A DNA stretch of 64,000 nt from Prosthecobacter sp. (GTDB lineage Bacteria; Verrucomicrobiota; Verrucomicrobiia; Verrucomicrobiales; Verrucomicrobiaceae): NCBI GenBank assembly GCA_021733925.1, contig JAIPJY010000029.1, positions 19,560 through 83,559 of the forward strand, in the 5' to 3' direction. Both the position numbers and the translations under genes were made by a program. Positions 1 through 7,076 of this stretch are shown piece after piece. Below the pieces are notes generated by a model, which saw only the letters and a list, made by a program, of their open reading frames with translations, was not told where the DNA came from and did not search any database. Within the stretch, counting starts at the first letter, position 1, and each line of letters opens with the position of its first letter.

Positions 1-414
1 GAATCCTAACATCCTTAGCAAGCCAAAACAGACCACACAGACCAAAAAAAGTGCAGGCAGTTTAGTTCGTCGCTCGAAAAGCTCCACTTTGGCGGCAAGC
101 GCTTCCACCCATGCTGGGCGCAAAAAGGCTCCAGCGGTGACCAGGATGCCAAGCAGAAGAAAACAAACGGCGAAGGGATGGAACTGCCACGAGGCGAGCC
201 AGTTGCCAAGCAGCAGAGCCGAAGTCGCCCGTGTCATACCGCAGCCAGGGCAGGGAAGCCCGGTGATCTCGGCAAACAAGCAGGGCCAGAGCGGCCAGTT
301 CATCCATGTGCCAAATGCCAGGACCAGAAAGGTCGCCAAGATCGCACGGCACATCCCACGCTGCCGCAGCAGACGCGCCAGCCAGGGTTTGAGCAAAACT
401 TCAAGCCATCGCAT
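1..414 (-). CDS. DUF2752 family membrane protein, partial at left edge
   Basis: An open frame starts at an ATG complementary to 412-414 and runs without a stop through position 1, so its C-terminus lies outside the window. After a basic amphipathic start there is a hydrophobic stretch, then LPCPGCGMTRATSALLLGNW. The CPGCGxTR core followed by a hydrophobic region and HPFA is the signature of DUF2752 proteins, small membrane proteins of unknown function. A second hydrophobic segment follows HPFA, and a third lies near the left edge. It is transcribed away from the chorismate mutase gene and separated from it by only about 20 bp, so the two may be co-transcribed. The family call rests on the motif; the function is unknown. 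Confidence 0.8.
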   Translation of the reverse strand, partial: MRWLEVLLKPWLARLLRQRGMCRAILATFLVLAFGTWMNWPLWPCLFAEITGLPCPGCGMTRATSALLLGNWLASWQFHPFAVCFLLLGILVTAGAFLRPAWVEALAAKVELFERRTKLPALFLVCVVCFGLLRMLGF

Positions 415-433
415 ATCCAGAATCCTCCAGTCT

Positions 434-982
434 CTAATCCTCCTGCAAACCGGCCTGCAGTCCGGCGAGCGCTGCTTGCATGACCTCTTCCGAGAAACCC
501 GCACGGGTCATGCGTCGACGTGCCTCATTCAAGATCACAGATGACTCCTCAGGACCGCGTGGCTGGGCGAGGCGGGCGATCATCTGCCGTCCAATGTCAT
601 CCAAGGCCGGGCGCACTGTCTGCGTGAGATCAGGCACCTTGATATAAGAGGTCACTCCCTGCGGATGCTGCCGGAGCCATTCCTCCTGCACCACTTTCGC
701 CGCCTGCATCTGTCCGGTGAAAAAGCGCCGCACGCTTTCAGGCTTTAATCCAGCGGCGGCACCGCGCTGCGTCATCGTACGCAGCAGTTCCGCCTCACGC
801 ACCGGGTCGGTGATGGGCAATGATTTCACCTGCTTGGCCAGGGCCACCTCATCCATCCAGTTCAGGCGCTCCACCATCAGGGCAGGCAATGATCGGCGGG
901 AGGAGCAAGCAGACAGTATCAGGGCCAGTCCAAGGAGGGCGGCATGCCGCCATGACATGGCGGAAAAGAAAACGAAACGCAT
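434..982 (-). CDS. Secreted (lipoprotein) chorismate mutase, gamma/*AroQ class
   Basis: The product would convert chorismate to prephenate outside the cytoplasm. After a signal sequence with lipobox LILSAC, the mature part reads MVERLNWMDEVALAKQVKSL and later SVRRFFTGQMQAAKVVQ. These are hallmarks of the exported AroQ-gamma class: Met-Asp-Glu-Val followed by Lys in helix 1, and RRFF..Q...AK.VQ in the later helix. The length of about 180 aa suits the class. Start choice is uncertain: ATG at 982 (MRFVFFSAM) and ATG at 958 (MSWRHAALL) both give plausible signal peptides, and a TTG lies further upstream. Predicted attachment to the membrane is inference from the lipobox. The role of exported chorismate mutases outside pathogens is not known. 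Confidence 0.8.
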   Translation of the reverse strand: MRFVFFSAMSWRHAALLGLALILSACSSRRSLPALMVERLNWMDEVALAKQVKSLPITDPVREAELLRTMTQRGAAAGLKPESVRRFFTGQMQAAKVVQEEWLRQHPQGVTSYIKVPDLTQTVRPALDDIGRQMIARLAQPRGPEESSVILNEARRRMTRAGFSEEVMQAALAGLQAGLQED

Positions 983-1072
983 CTGCCGAGATAAGCCGTG
1001 TGGTGGCAACGGACAAGCCCGGACGCAGCGCCTCTTGATTGACGCCAGCCATCAGCCGCCGATTCTCACCGG

Positions 1073-2203
1073 ATGAAGATTCTCACAGCCATGTCCGGTG
1101 GCGTGGACAGCAGCGTGGCCGCCGCCGAGCTCGTCCGCGCCGGGCATGACGTATCCGGCGTGTACATGAAGAACTGGATCAACGAGGAGAACATCATCGG
1201 CGACTGCCCGTGGGAGCAGGACATCACCGATGCCGAAGCCGTCGCCAAGCAGCTCGGCATCCCGTTTCGGGTGGTCAATCTCATGACGGAATACCGCGAA
1301 AAGGTCGTGAAGTACCTGCTCGAAGGCTATCAGGCCGGCATCACCCCGAACCCGGATGTGATGTGCAACCGCGAGATGAAATTCGGCGTCCTCTGGGGCT
1401 GGGCGCAGGAGCACGGCTTCGATGCCATCGCCACCGGGCATTATGCTAGGAAACTGGATGCTGGATGCTCGATGCTAGGTTCTGGATCCGGCATCCAGCA
1501 TCTAGAATCCAGCATCGAGCATCCAGCCATCCTCCGCGGCGCGGACCCGAACAAGGACCAGACCTACTTCCTCGCCATGATGCAGCCGCATCAGGTGCGC
1601 ATCGCACAGTTTCCCATCGGGCATCTGCTCAAGCCGGAGCTGCGGGATCGCGCTCGTGAATTCGGCCTGAAGACAGCGGAGAAAAAGGACAGTCAGGGCA
1701 TCTGCTTCATCGGGCAGGTGAAGATGGAGGATTTCCTGCGTGCCTTCGTGCCGGACCATCCCGGCCCGATTGTGAATCTGGAAGGGAAGGTGCTCGGCGA
1801 GCATCGCGGCCTGCACCTTTACACTCTGGGCCAGCGCAAGGGCCACGGCGTGGCCAGCCCCATTCACAAGCAAGCCTACGTCGTCGTGGCCAAGCGGCCG
1901 CAGACCAACGAACTTGTCGTCGCCATCGAAAATGCCGACACCCCGCTGCTCTGGGCGCGCAAAGCCACGCTGCATTCCATCTCCAGCACCGGCGCGCCTT
2001 TGCAGGATGAGCGCCTGCTGCAGGCCCAGCCGCGCTACCGCTGCCCGGCTGGCGATGCCGTCTTCCGCCCGTTGGGCGATGGCCGGGCGGAACTCGAATA
2101 CTCGGAGCCGCAGCGCGCCCTCACACCGGGACAGATCTGCGCCTTGTATGACGGGGACCGCCTGCTCGGTGGCGCGGTCTTTGAAACCATCCAGCACGAA
2201 TAG
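1073..2203 (+). CDS. mnmA: tRNA-specific 2-thiouridylase MnmA
   Basis: MnmA thiolates U34 of tRNA for Lys, Glu and Gln using ATP and a persulfide relay. The N-terminal PP-loop SGGVDSS is at residues 8-14. The first catalytic Cys is in NPDVMCNREMKF (about residue 103) and the second in KDSQGICFIG (about residue 208). The family signatures DPNKDQTYFL and LYTLGQRKGHG are also present, so the enzyme should be active. Length is 376 aa, slightly long because about 24 codons between GHYARK and HPAILRG are encoded by a palindromic DNA insertion (see the repeat at 1461). The reading frame is intact through the insertion. The gene stands alone, divergent from the chorismate mutase gene. Confidence 0.95.
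   Translation: MKILTAMSGGVDSSVAAAELVRAGHDVSGVYMKNWINEENIIGDCPWEQDITDAEAVAKQLGIPFRVVNLMTEYREKVVKYLLEGYQAGITPNPDVMCNREMKFGVLWGWAQEHGFDAIATGHYARKLDAGCSMLGSGSGIQHLESSIEHPAILRGADPNKDQTYFLAMMQPHQVRIAQFPIGHLLKPELRDRAREFGLKTAEKKDSQGICFIGQVKMEDFLRAFVPDHPGPIVNLEGKVLGEHRGLHLYTLGQRKGHGVASPIHKQAYVVVAKRPQTNELVVAIENADTPLLWARKATLHSISSTGAPLQDERLLQAQPRYRCPAGDAVFRPLGDGRAELEYSEPQRALTPGQICALYDGDRLLGGAVFETIQHE
1461..1526. repeat. Palindromic element inserted in frame inside mnmA
   Basis: Perfect 16-bp inverted repeat arms lie at 1461-1476 (CTGGATGCTCGATGCT) and 1511-1526, with a 34-nt centre that itself contains a shorter palindrome (TGGAT..ATCCA). A further copy of CTGGATG precedes the left arm at 1454. The element adds roughly 24 codons at a position where MnmA homologues have a short surface loop between GHYAR and the DPxKDQ motif. 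It resembles the idea of palindromic elements tolerated within genes, as described in Rickettsia. Confidence 0.85.
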
Positions 2204-2217
2204 CGGCGATCAGTAAA

Positions 2218-2260
2218 GTAGCCATCTCGCTCCGCGAGATGAGCCCAGCTCGTCCGCTAC
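2218..2260. repeat. REP-like two-hairpin element downstream of mnmA
   Basis: An outer stem GTAGC/GCTAC (2218-2222 and 2256-2260) encloses two hairpins: CATCTCGC-tcc-GCGAGATG (2223-2241) and GAGC-cca-GCTC. The element sits about 15 bp after the mnmA stop, a typical REP location. The element at 10645-10705 has the same architecture, with an outer GTAGT/ACTAC stem and two inner hairpins. Both may be members of one extragenic palindrome family. A role in mRNA 3' protection or termination is possible. Confidence 0.65.
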
Positions 2261-2495
2261 CTGCCACGCGTTTTAATGGCTCGAAAACGCCGTTTCCCCT
2301 GAGAGGACAACGGTACCCCGCGCAGCCAGGCAAAGACGCCCGGTCATGCGCGCTTTGTCGAGCTGCTTGTTGTCACGAAAGAACTCCGCCTGTCGCCGCA
2401 GAAGGGAACCCTCATTCGAAAGTGTTAGCGCGTCATTGCCTTGGACGATGCTGAGGGGAAGGGGCATGTTACGCTGTATCACCGTCTCAATAGAC

Positions 2496-3671
2496 ATGAA
2501 TGCTTCTGAATCTTCAACGATCCTGATCCTCGGCGGCGGTTGTTTCGGCCTCACTGCCGCCCTTGAACTCCGCGCTCGCGGCTGGCAAGTCACACTGATC
2601 GATCAGGGCCCGCTCCCTTATCCCGACGCCGCGTCCACGGACATCAGCAAGGTGGTGCGGATGGACTACGCTCAAGATGAGCAGCACACCGCCATGGGCG
2701 AGCTCAGCCTCCAGCGCTGGCGCGAGTGGAATGCGAAGTGGGGCGAGGAGCTGTACCATGAGGTCGGCTTTCTCGTCATGTCCCGTGACATCATGCAGCC
2801 CGGAGGTTTCGAGCATGACAGCCGCGCCTTCCTGACCCAGCGCGGCCACAGCCTGCGCAGCACCTCGTCCGAGATGCTGCGTGAACAGCACCCCGCCTGG
2901 AATCACACGCTCTACCGCGATGGCTATCTGAATCCCGTCGGCGGTTGGGCAGAAAGCGGGCGGGTTATCGCCCGTCTCGCCATCGAGGCACGCGCTGCCG
3001 GAGTCACCCTCATCGAAAACGTGCCGCAACCGCACCCGCTTTTTGAGGGTTCGCGCTGCACCGGCATCACCTCTTCCCACCAAACCTGGCAGGCCGATGC
3101 CGTCCTCGTCGCCGCCGGCGCTTGGACGCCCACGCTGCTGCCGCATCTCCAGGACGTCATGTGGGCCACCGCCCAGACCGTCTTCCACTTCCAGCCGCAA
3201 GATCCGCGCTCTTTCACCCCACCGCAGTTTCCCGTCTGGGGAGCCGACATTGGTAAAACCGGCTGGTATGGCTTTCCCGCCAATGCTGACGGCCTCGTCA
3301 AAGTGGCCAACCACGGCCCCGGCCGCCGGGTCAATGCCAGCGATCTGCGCACGCTGCCGACAGGGGAGGAGGACCGCTACCGCGCCTTTCTCCGCGAGAC
3401 CTTTCCCTCTCTGGCTGATGCTCCGCTGCACTCCACCCGCGTCTGCCTTTATTGCGACACCTTCGACGGAGCCTTCTGGATTGACCACGATCCCGCGCAT
3501 CCCAACCTGATCATCGCCGCTGGGGATTCCGGTCACGCCTTCAAGTTCACCCCCGTCATGGGCGAGATCATCGCCGACGTCGTCGAACGAAAGCCGAATC
3601 CATGGGCCAAGCGCTACCGCTGGCGTGAAAAAACCGCCGCCAGTTCCGACGGTGCTCGTGCTTCCGGGTAA
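2496..3671 (+). CDS. FAD-dependent oxidoreductase, monomeric sarcosine oxidase / N-methyl amino acid oxidase-like
   Basis: This DAO-superfamily flavoenzyme probably oxidises a secondary or N-methylated amino acid. The dinucleotide-binding fold is at the N-terminus (ILILGGGCFGLTAALEL, then a basic/acid stretch LIDQG). Near the C-terminus TRVCLYCDTFDGAFWIDHDP is followed by AAGDSGHAFKFTPVMGE. This matches the region of monomeric sarcosine oxidase that carries the covalently flavinylated Cys and the GHGFK motif, so covalent FAD attachment is plausible. I chose ATG 2496, right before the Rossmann strand, because the upstream in-frame extension (from 2346) has no domain content. The substrate cannot be read from sequence. 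Length 391 aa is normal for the family. Confidence 0.85.
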   Translation: MNASESSTILILGGGCFGLTAALELRARGWQVTLIDQGPLPYPDAASTDISKVVRMDYAQDEQHTAMGELSLQRWREWNAKWGEELYHEVGFLVMSRDIMQPGGFEHDSRAFLTQRGHSLRSTSSEMLREQHPAWNHTLYRDGYLNPVGGWAESGRVIARLAIEARAAGVTLIENVPQPHPLFEGSRCTGITSSHQTWQADAVLVAAGAWTPTLLPHLQDVMWATAQTVFHFQPQDPRSFTPPQFPVWGADIGKTGWYGFPANADGLVKVANHGPGRRVNASDLRTLPTGEEDRYRAFLRETFPSLADAPLHSTRVCLYCDTFDGAFWIDHDPAHPNLIIAAGDSGHAFKFTPVMGEIIADVVERKPNPWAKRYRWREKTAASSDGARASG

Positions 3672-3942
3672 GTGTTCGGTGCACGACCTATGGGGCAGCT
3701 GATGAGTGGCTCAAACGCCTCCTAAATAACTATTTAACAGTGTTTAATAATCATTTAATACTAAAAACTTAAACGACCGCATTTGTGCCAGCCTGTCTCT
3801 GCGGCGTGCCCATGAGGAGTGCTGAGTAACGATCCCACGGCAATGAATTCAGTGGGCACAAAGCATCCATGATCAATGCCTGCTCAGACGCTTCCGAGGT
3901 CTGTGCAACCAAGCCCGTTCCCAGCGGACAGTCCACCTTCTC
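3672..3942. other. Intergenic region, AT-rich patch
   Basis: No convincing gene is seen. The segment 3721-3771 is much more AT-rich than its surroundings, with TTTAA repeats (ATTTAACAGTGTTTAATAAT and following). It lies between the convergent ends of the flavoenzyme gene and the replication-initiator-like gene. It could be a spacer or a remnant; I see no classic terminator. Confidence 0.4.
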
Positions 3943-4776
3943 TTAGAACAACAGCGGTTGATCTTCGTTCTTCGGAGCAGTTTTGCCACGTCGTTTGCGT
4001 GGTGTGGGCTCTTCAACAGGAGCATCCACAGTGACCTCTTCGGGGATAGCGATAGGAGCAGGCACCGGGACCTCTTCCAGGATCGCTTCAGGAGTTTCCA
4101 CAGTGATCTCCCCAGGGGGAGCCTCCGGAGCCTCTACCGCAACCTCCTCAGAGGGCGGCTCAGGTGCAGCCTCAGTGACCTCTGGAGACGGTGTCTCAGG
4201 CTCATCCACCACGCCCAGCGCTTCAGTGACAGGCTCAGCGGGCATGGAGACATCTTCCGCGACCTCTGGCTCGATTATTGCCGCCTCTTCCTCACTGATA
4301 ACCAGATAAGAATCAGCTATAATTACTTCCTCAACATGATGGAATGGGACGGTGACTTCCTCATTTTTTGGAGTTTTAGCAGCCTTTTCAGCTAACGGCT
4401 TTTTCGTCACCTTTTCATTCACGGCAGCCTTGCGCAAACGGTGCCTGGCCACCCGTTTGGCAGTCAGGGCTTTGTTCTGCGCCACGGGGCTGTTGTGGCG
4501 TTTGAAGTTACGAAAGGAGAGTTTCCCATCCGTTTCAATGAGCCAGCCAGTCTTCTCCAAAGCCAGCGCGAAACCTTTGCGCCCCACAATCTTGTCGATG
4601 AACTCCTTGGTAACTCCCAGATCGTTAGGATCGATCCGGTTCAGTTCCGCCCACGACCACAGGCGCACTAGTTTTCCCACGACTGCGTCATCATCCATCC
4701 GCAACTGGGTGGCCAGGCTGCAAATCTCCGGCTTGTCCGGCGTGCAGATTTCGATCTTGATCCAAGGGCGTCTCAT
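3943..4776 (-). CDS. Replication-initiator-like N-terminal winged helix protein with Pro/Glu-rich repetitive tail
   Basis: The first 110 residues (PWIKIEICTPDKPEICSLA, then DDDAVVGKLVRLWSWAE, GVTKEFIDKIVG, GFALALEKTGWL, FKRHNS) resemble the winged-helix N-terminus found in phage and plasmid replication or replisome-organiser proteins. A basic linker follows (KRVARHRLRK). The last 130 residues are low complexity, rich in Pro, Glu, Val and Ala, with a loose repeat of the form PEEVTV(D/E)AP, and end in a basic patch plus LLF. No phage genes adjoin it, so it may be a domesticated or relic mobile-element gene. The family assignment is from recall of the pattern; function is inferred only. Confidence 0.55.
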   Translation of the reverse strand: MRRPWIKIEICTPDKPEICSLATQLRMDDDAVVGKLVRLWSWAELNRIDPNDLGVTKEFIDKIVGRKGFALALEKTGWLIETDGKLSFRNFKRHNSPVAQNKALTAKRVARHRLRKAAVNEKVTKKPLAEKAAKTPKNEEVTVPFHHVEEVIIADSYLVISEEEAAIIEPEVAEDVSMPAEPVTEALGVVDEPETPSPEVTEAAPEPPSEEVAVEAPEAPPGEITVETPEAILEEVPVPAPIAIPEEVTVDAPVEEPTPRKRRGKTAPKNEDQPLLF

Positions 4777-4988
4777 GGGGCATGAGATTGCAGGACAGGT
4801 AAAGCCAGGTCAAGGAAACCTTATTAACGTTACATTGGCGCATTGTGAACAACTCGGCTTGGGAAGTGGTATTGCCACCAAAAATGGCAACGTTGGAAAC
4901 TTTCCACCGTTGCCGATGTCTCAGAGGGCATGCGATCATCCCTGCAAGGTGGAGCGACCCACCCTGCAGAGACCGAAGGCGATCAGGC
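4777..4988. other. Intergenic region with two short inverted repeats
   Basis: It lies between the start of the replication-initiator-like gene and the end of the VOC gene. It contains TTGCCA-ccaaaaa-TGGCAA (about 4873-4891) and, right after it, GGAAA/TTTCC within an imperfect larger palindrome. These could be the terminator of the VOC operon, which reads in from the right, or operator sites for the leftward gene. No small gene is supported. Confidence 0.4.
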
Positions 4989-5447
4989 CTACCTGGCGCC
5001 CGCACTCATGAATGCCTGGGCGCGCTTCATGAGCTCTTCCGGCGGTACGTCTTCGAGATGCTGGCTGAAGCTCCAGCGATAGCCGAAGGGATCGCGGATC
5101 ATCGCCGTGCGTTTGCCCCAGAACTGATCTCGGGATGGAGTCAGCGGGGAACCGCCTGCCGCGAGGGCGCGCTCAAACGCTTTGTCGCAGTCCTCGACTT
5201 GGATCGTAAACCCGCAAGGGGCCAGCCCGCCCTCGGGGATGGCCAAGGCGTGCGACATCGGAGCCTCATCGGAGATGTAGATGTGTGTGGTGCCGATCTT
5301 GAACTCGGCATGCGGCACGATGCCAGGGGCTGGAGAAAAGCGGTACAGTTCTACTGCACCCAGGGCCCGGGTGTAGAAATCGAGCGCATCGGCAGCGCTT
5401 TTGCAGGTGAGGGAGAAGGAGACGGTGGGTTCGTTGGTTTGGCTCAT
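4989..5447 (-). CDS. VOC (glyoxalase/bleomycin-resistance) superfamily protein, PhnB-like
   Basis: A compact 152-aa protein. Features typical of VOC and PhnB-type proteins are SFSLTCKSAADALDFYTRAL near the N-terminus, then HAEFKIGTTHIYISDE, the swap FTIQVEDCDKAFERALAAGG, and the end motif FWGKRTAMIRDPFGYRWSF. These pair as two beta-alpha-beta-beta-beta units. The start is set at ATG 5447 (MSQTNEPTV); the in-frame extension upstream has no domain. It is third in a leftward group after the AlkZ-related gene and the WYL regulator, with a 108-bp gap. The substrate is unknown, and homologues of this type are often annotated only as glyoxalase-like. Confidence 0.8.
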   Translation of the reverse strand: MSQTNEPTVSFSLTCKSAADALDFYTRALGAVELYRFSPAPGIVPHAEFKIGTTHIYISDEAPMSHALAIPEGGLAPCGFTIQVEDCDKAFERALAAGGSPLTPSRDQFWGKRTAMIRDPFGYRWSFSQHLEDVPPEELMKRAQAFMSAGAR

Positions 5448-5555
5448 GGGTGGGTGTTGGTGCTGAGTTATGAATGCGGATCGCAATCCGTTGCGATCAC
5501 CCGCCATCCATCGCACCCCCCACTGACAGCCCTATGTCAGGGGTGTTTTTGCCAG

Positions 5556-6509
5556 TTACGTTTTTTCCAACTGATGATGCTTGGCCGTCGCAAAGGCCAG
5601 ATCCGCCACCTTGACCCTCAGAGCGTCGGGAGAGTGAATCTCGGCATCGGTCCCCAGGCTCAGCAACCAGCGGGCGACGTAGTCGAATCCTTCGGGGCGA
5701 AAGGCAAAGCGGACACGCGCTCGTTTGCCCGTGGTTTCTTCCTCGATGATCGTGGGGCCCCAGAAACGACGAACGCTTTCGAGGAGCCCAACGGGGACTA
5801 CGATGACCGCAAACTCACTGCGTTCCGGCACCATGCACTTTGCAAGGTGCTGATTGAGATTGAAACCGGGGTGCTGCGAGATCGGCTCCGGCAGCGTCTC
5901 GCAGCGCACAATGCGATCCACACGAAAGTCCCGCATGTCTTTGCGCAATCGGCACCACGCGATGAGGTGCCAGTGATCGAGGTAAAAGACCAGGCCCAGC
6001 GGCTCAATCAGGCGCTCCGTGGGCTCGCCGCGCGCGGCGCCGAGATAGTTGAGCCGCAGCACACAGCCTTCGGACATGGCCCGCTGGACGGTGCTCAATG
6101 GCACGCTGCCTTTGGTCGGGGGCCGGACTCCAATCACCATCGTTTTGCGTAGTCGGTCCACGCGGCCTTGCAAGCCATGTGGCAGGACCGCCGTCACCTT
6201 GCTCACGGCGGAGCGGATCGCATCGCGCATCGAGGCATCGGTCATGCGCTCGACCAGCAGCCCACCGGTGACGAAGGCAAAAGCCTCATCCGGTGAGAAC
6301 ATAACAGGAGGCAGACAGTACCCGCTCATCAGGCTGTAGCCCACGCCTGGCTCCCCCACGAGGGGCACGCCACCTTCGCCGAGCGCCGCGAGATCACGGT
6401 AAACGGTGCGCTCGGTGATCTCGAAATGGGCGGCCAGTTGCGCCGCTGTGATGACCCGCCGCGATTGCAGCAGCATCACCATGGAGACAAGGCGGTCGGT
6501 GCGGTTCAT
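5556..6509 (-). CDS. HTH/WYL-domain transcriptional regulator (YafY-like)
   Basis: The N-terminal DeoR-type winged helix shows ITAAQLAAHFEITERTVYRD, followed by DLAALGEGGVPLVGEPGVGY. The central WYL domain begins around LRLNYLGAARGEPTERLIEP and continues YLDHWHLIAWCRLRKDMRDF. The C-terminal extension (FDYVARWLLSLGTDAEIHSP) is usual for YafY-type regulators. WYL domains are thought to bind small ligands or nucleic acid. The gene overlaps the upstream AlkZ-related gene by 4 bp and precedes the VOC gene, so it likely controls this small operon. Length 317 aa is normal. Confidence 0.9.
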   Translation of the reverse strand: MNRTDRLVSMVMLLQSRRVITAAQLAAHFEITERTVYRDLAALGEGGVPLVGEPGVGYSLMSGYCLPPVMFSPDEAFAFVTGGLLVERMTDASMRDAIRSAVSKVTAVLPHGLQGRVDRLRKTMVIGVRPPTKGSVPLSTVQRAMSEGCVLRLNYLGAARGEPTERLIEPLGLVFYLDHWHLIAWCRLRKDMRDFRVDRIVRCETLPEPISQHPGFNLNQHLAKCMVPERSEFAVIVVPVGLLESVRRFWGPTIIEEETTGKRARVRFAFRPEGFDYVARWLLSLGTDAEIHSPDALRVKVADLAFATAKHHQLEKT

Positions 6510-7063
6510 GCCTCACCTCCGATGCTAGGATACTGCTCCGCAAAAGGGAGCCAGGTGTCGCGCTTCAGCTTTGGCGCGTTTGAGCGCGTGATGTTCAGCG
6601 TCACCTGCAGTTCCACCAGTGCGCTGTCCACTTTGCTCTTGCTGATCGCCCCTGAAGGTGAGAGCACCTTGCGCAGCTCCGCCGTGGTTCGTGGTTCGCT
6701 GCGAATCAGCTCAAACGCACGCCGAGCCAGCGCGCTGCATGCGGACACCGGCCGATGATGCGCTGGATAGTGGACCTGCCGCAGATGCTCGGTGCTCATC
6801 AGCATCGCGAGTCCGCCGGGCAGCTTGCCGTAGAAGATCTCGTCGGGAAACTGCGCCGGCAGTTCATTTTTCCACGCCCATACCGCTTCCACTTTCGCTC
6901 CCCAGCCCGATTGCCCCGGCTGCCTCCCGGGAAGGTCCACCACATCCCACAGACTGGGGAGGTCCGAGGTCTTTGAGCCAAAGATGAGGCATGTCTTCAC
7001 CTTCAAGACGAACTCGAAGGCTTGCTCGAAGGTTTTGATTTTGGCGGGTCGCTTGGACTTCAT
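6506..7063 (-). CDS. AlkZ-related winged-helix protein
   Basis: This 185-aa protein starts MKSKRPAKIKTFEQAFEFVL and contains CLIFGSKTSDLPSLWDVVDL, then VWAWKNELPAQFPDEIFYGK and LPGGLAMLMSTEHL. Its C-terminal part (ELIRSEPRTTAELRKVLSPS) looks like a winged-helix unit. I recall these landmarks (PSLWDVV, WKDELP, FYGKL) from a family annotated as AlkZ-related. AlkZ is a DNA glycosylase unhooking crosslinks, but catalytic activity here is not shown by any residue I can name. It is the first gene of a leftward operon with the WYL regulator (4-bp overlap). Confidence 0.55.
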   Translation of the reverse strand: MKSKRPAKIKTFEQAFEFVLKVKTCLIFGSKTSDLPSLWDVVDLPGRQPGQSGWGAKVEAVWAWKNELPAQFPDEIFYGKLPGGLAMLMSTEHLRQVHYPAHHRPVSACSALARRAFELIRSEPRTTAELRKVLSPSGAISKSKVDSALVELQVTLNITRSNAPKLKRDTWLPFAEQYPSIGGEA

Positions 7064-7076
7064 GCGTGCATGTCAT

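Noticed and set aside
2514-3536. Long minus-strand frame of 340 codons opposite the flavoenzyme gene
   Set aside because: It mirrors a recognised gene in the other strand, is rich in repeated Arg/Gly/Ala and matches no fold; a GC-skew shadow.
4845-6152. 435-codon plus-strand frame
   Set aside because: It crosses two recognised minus-strand genes (VOC and WYL) and their spacer and has no domain; a shadow.
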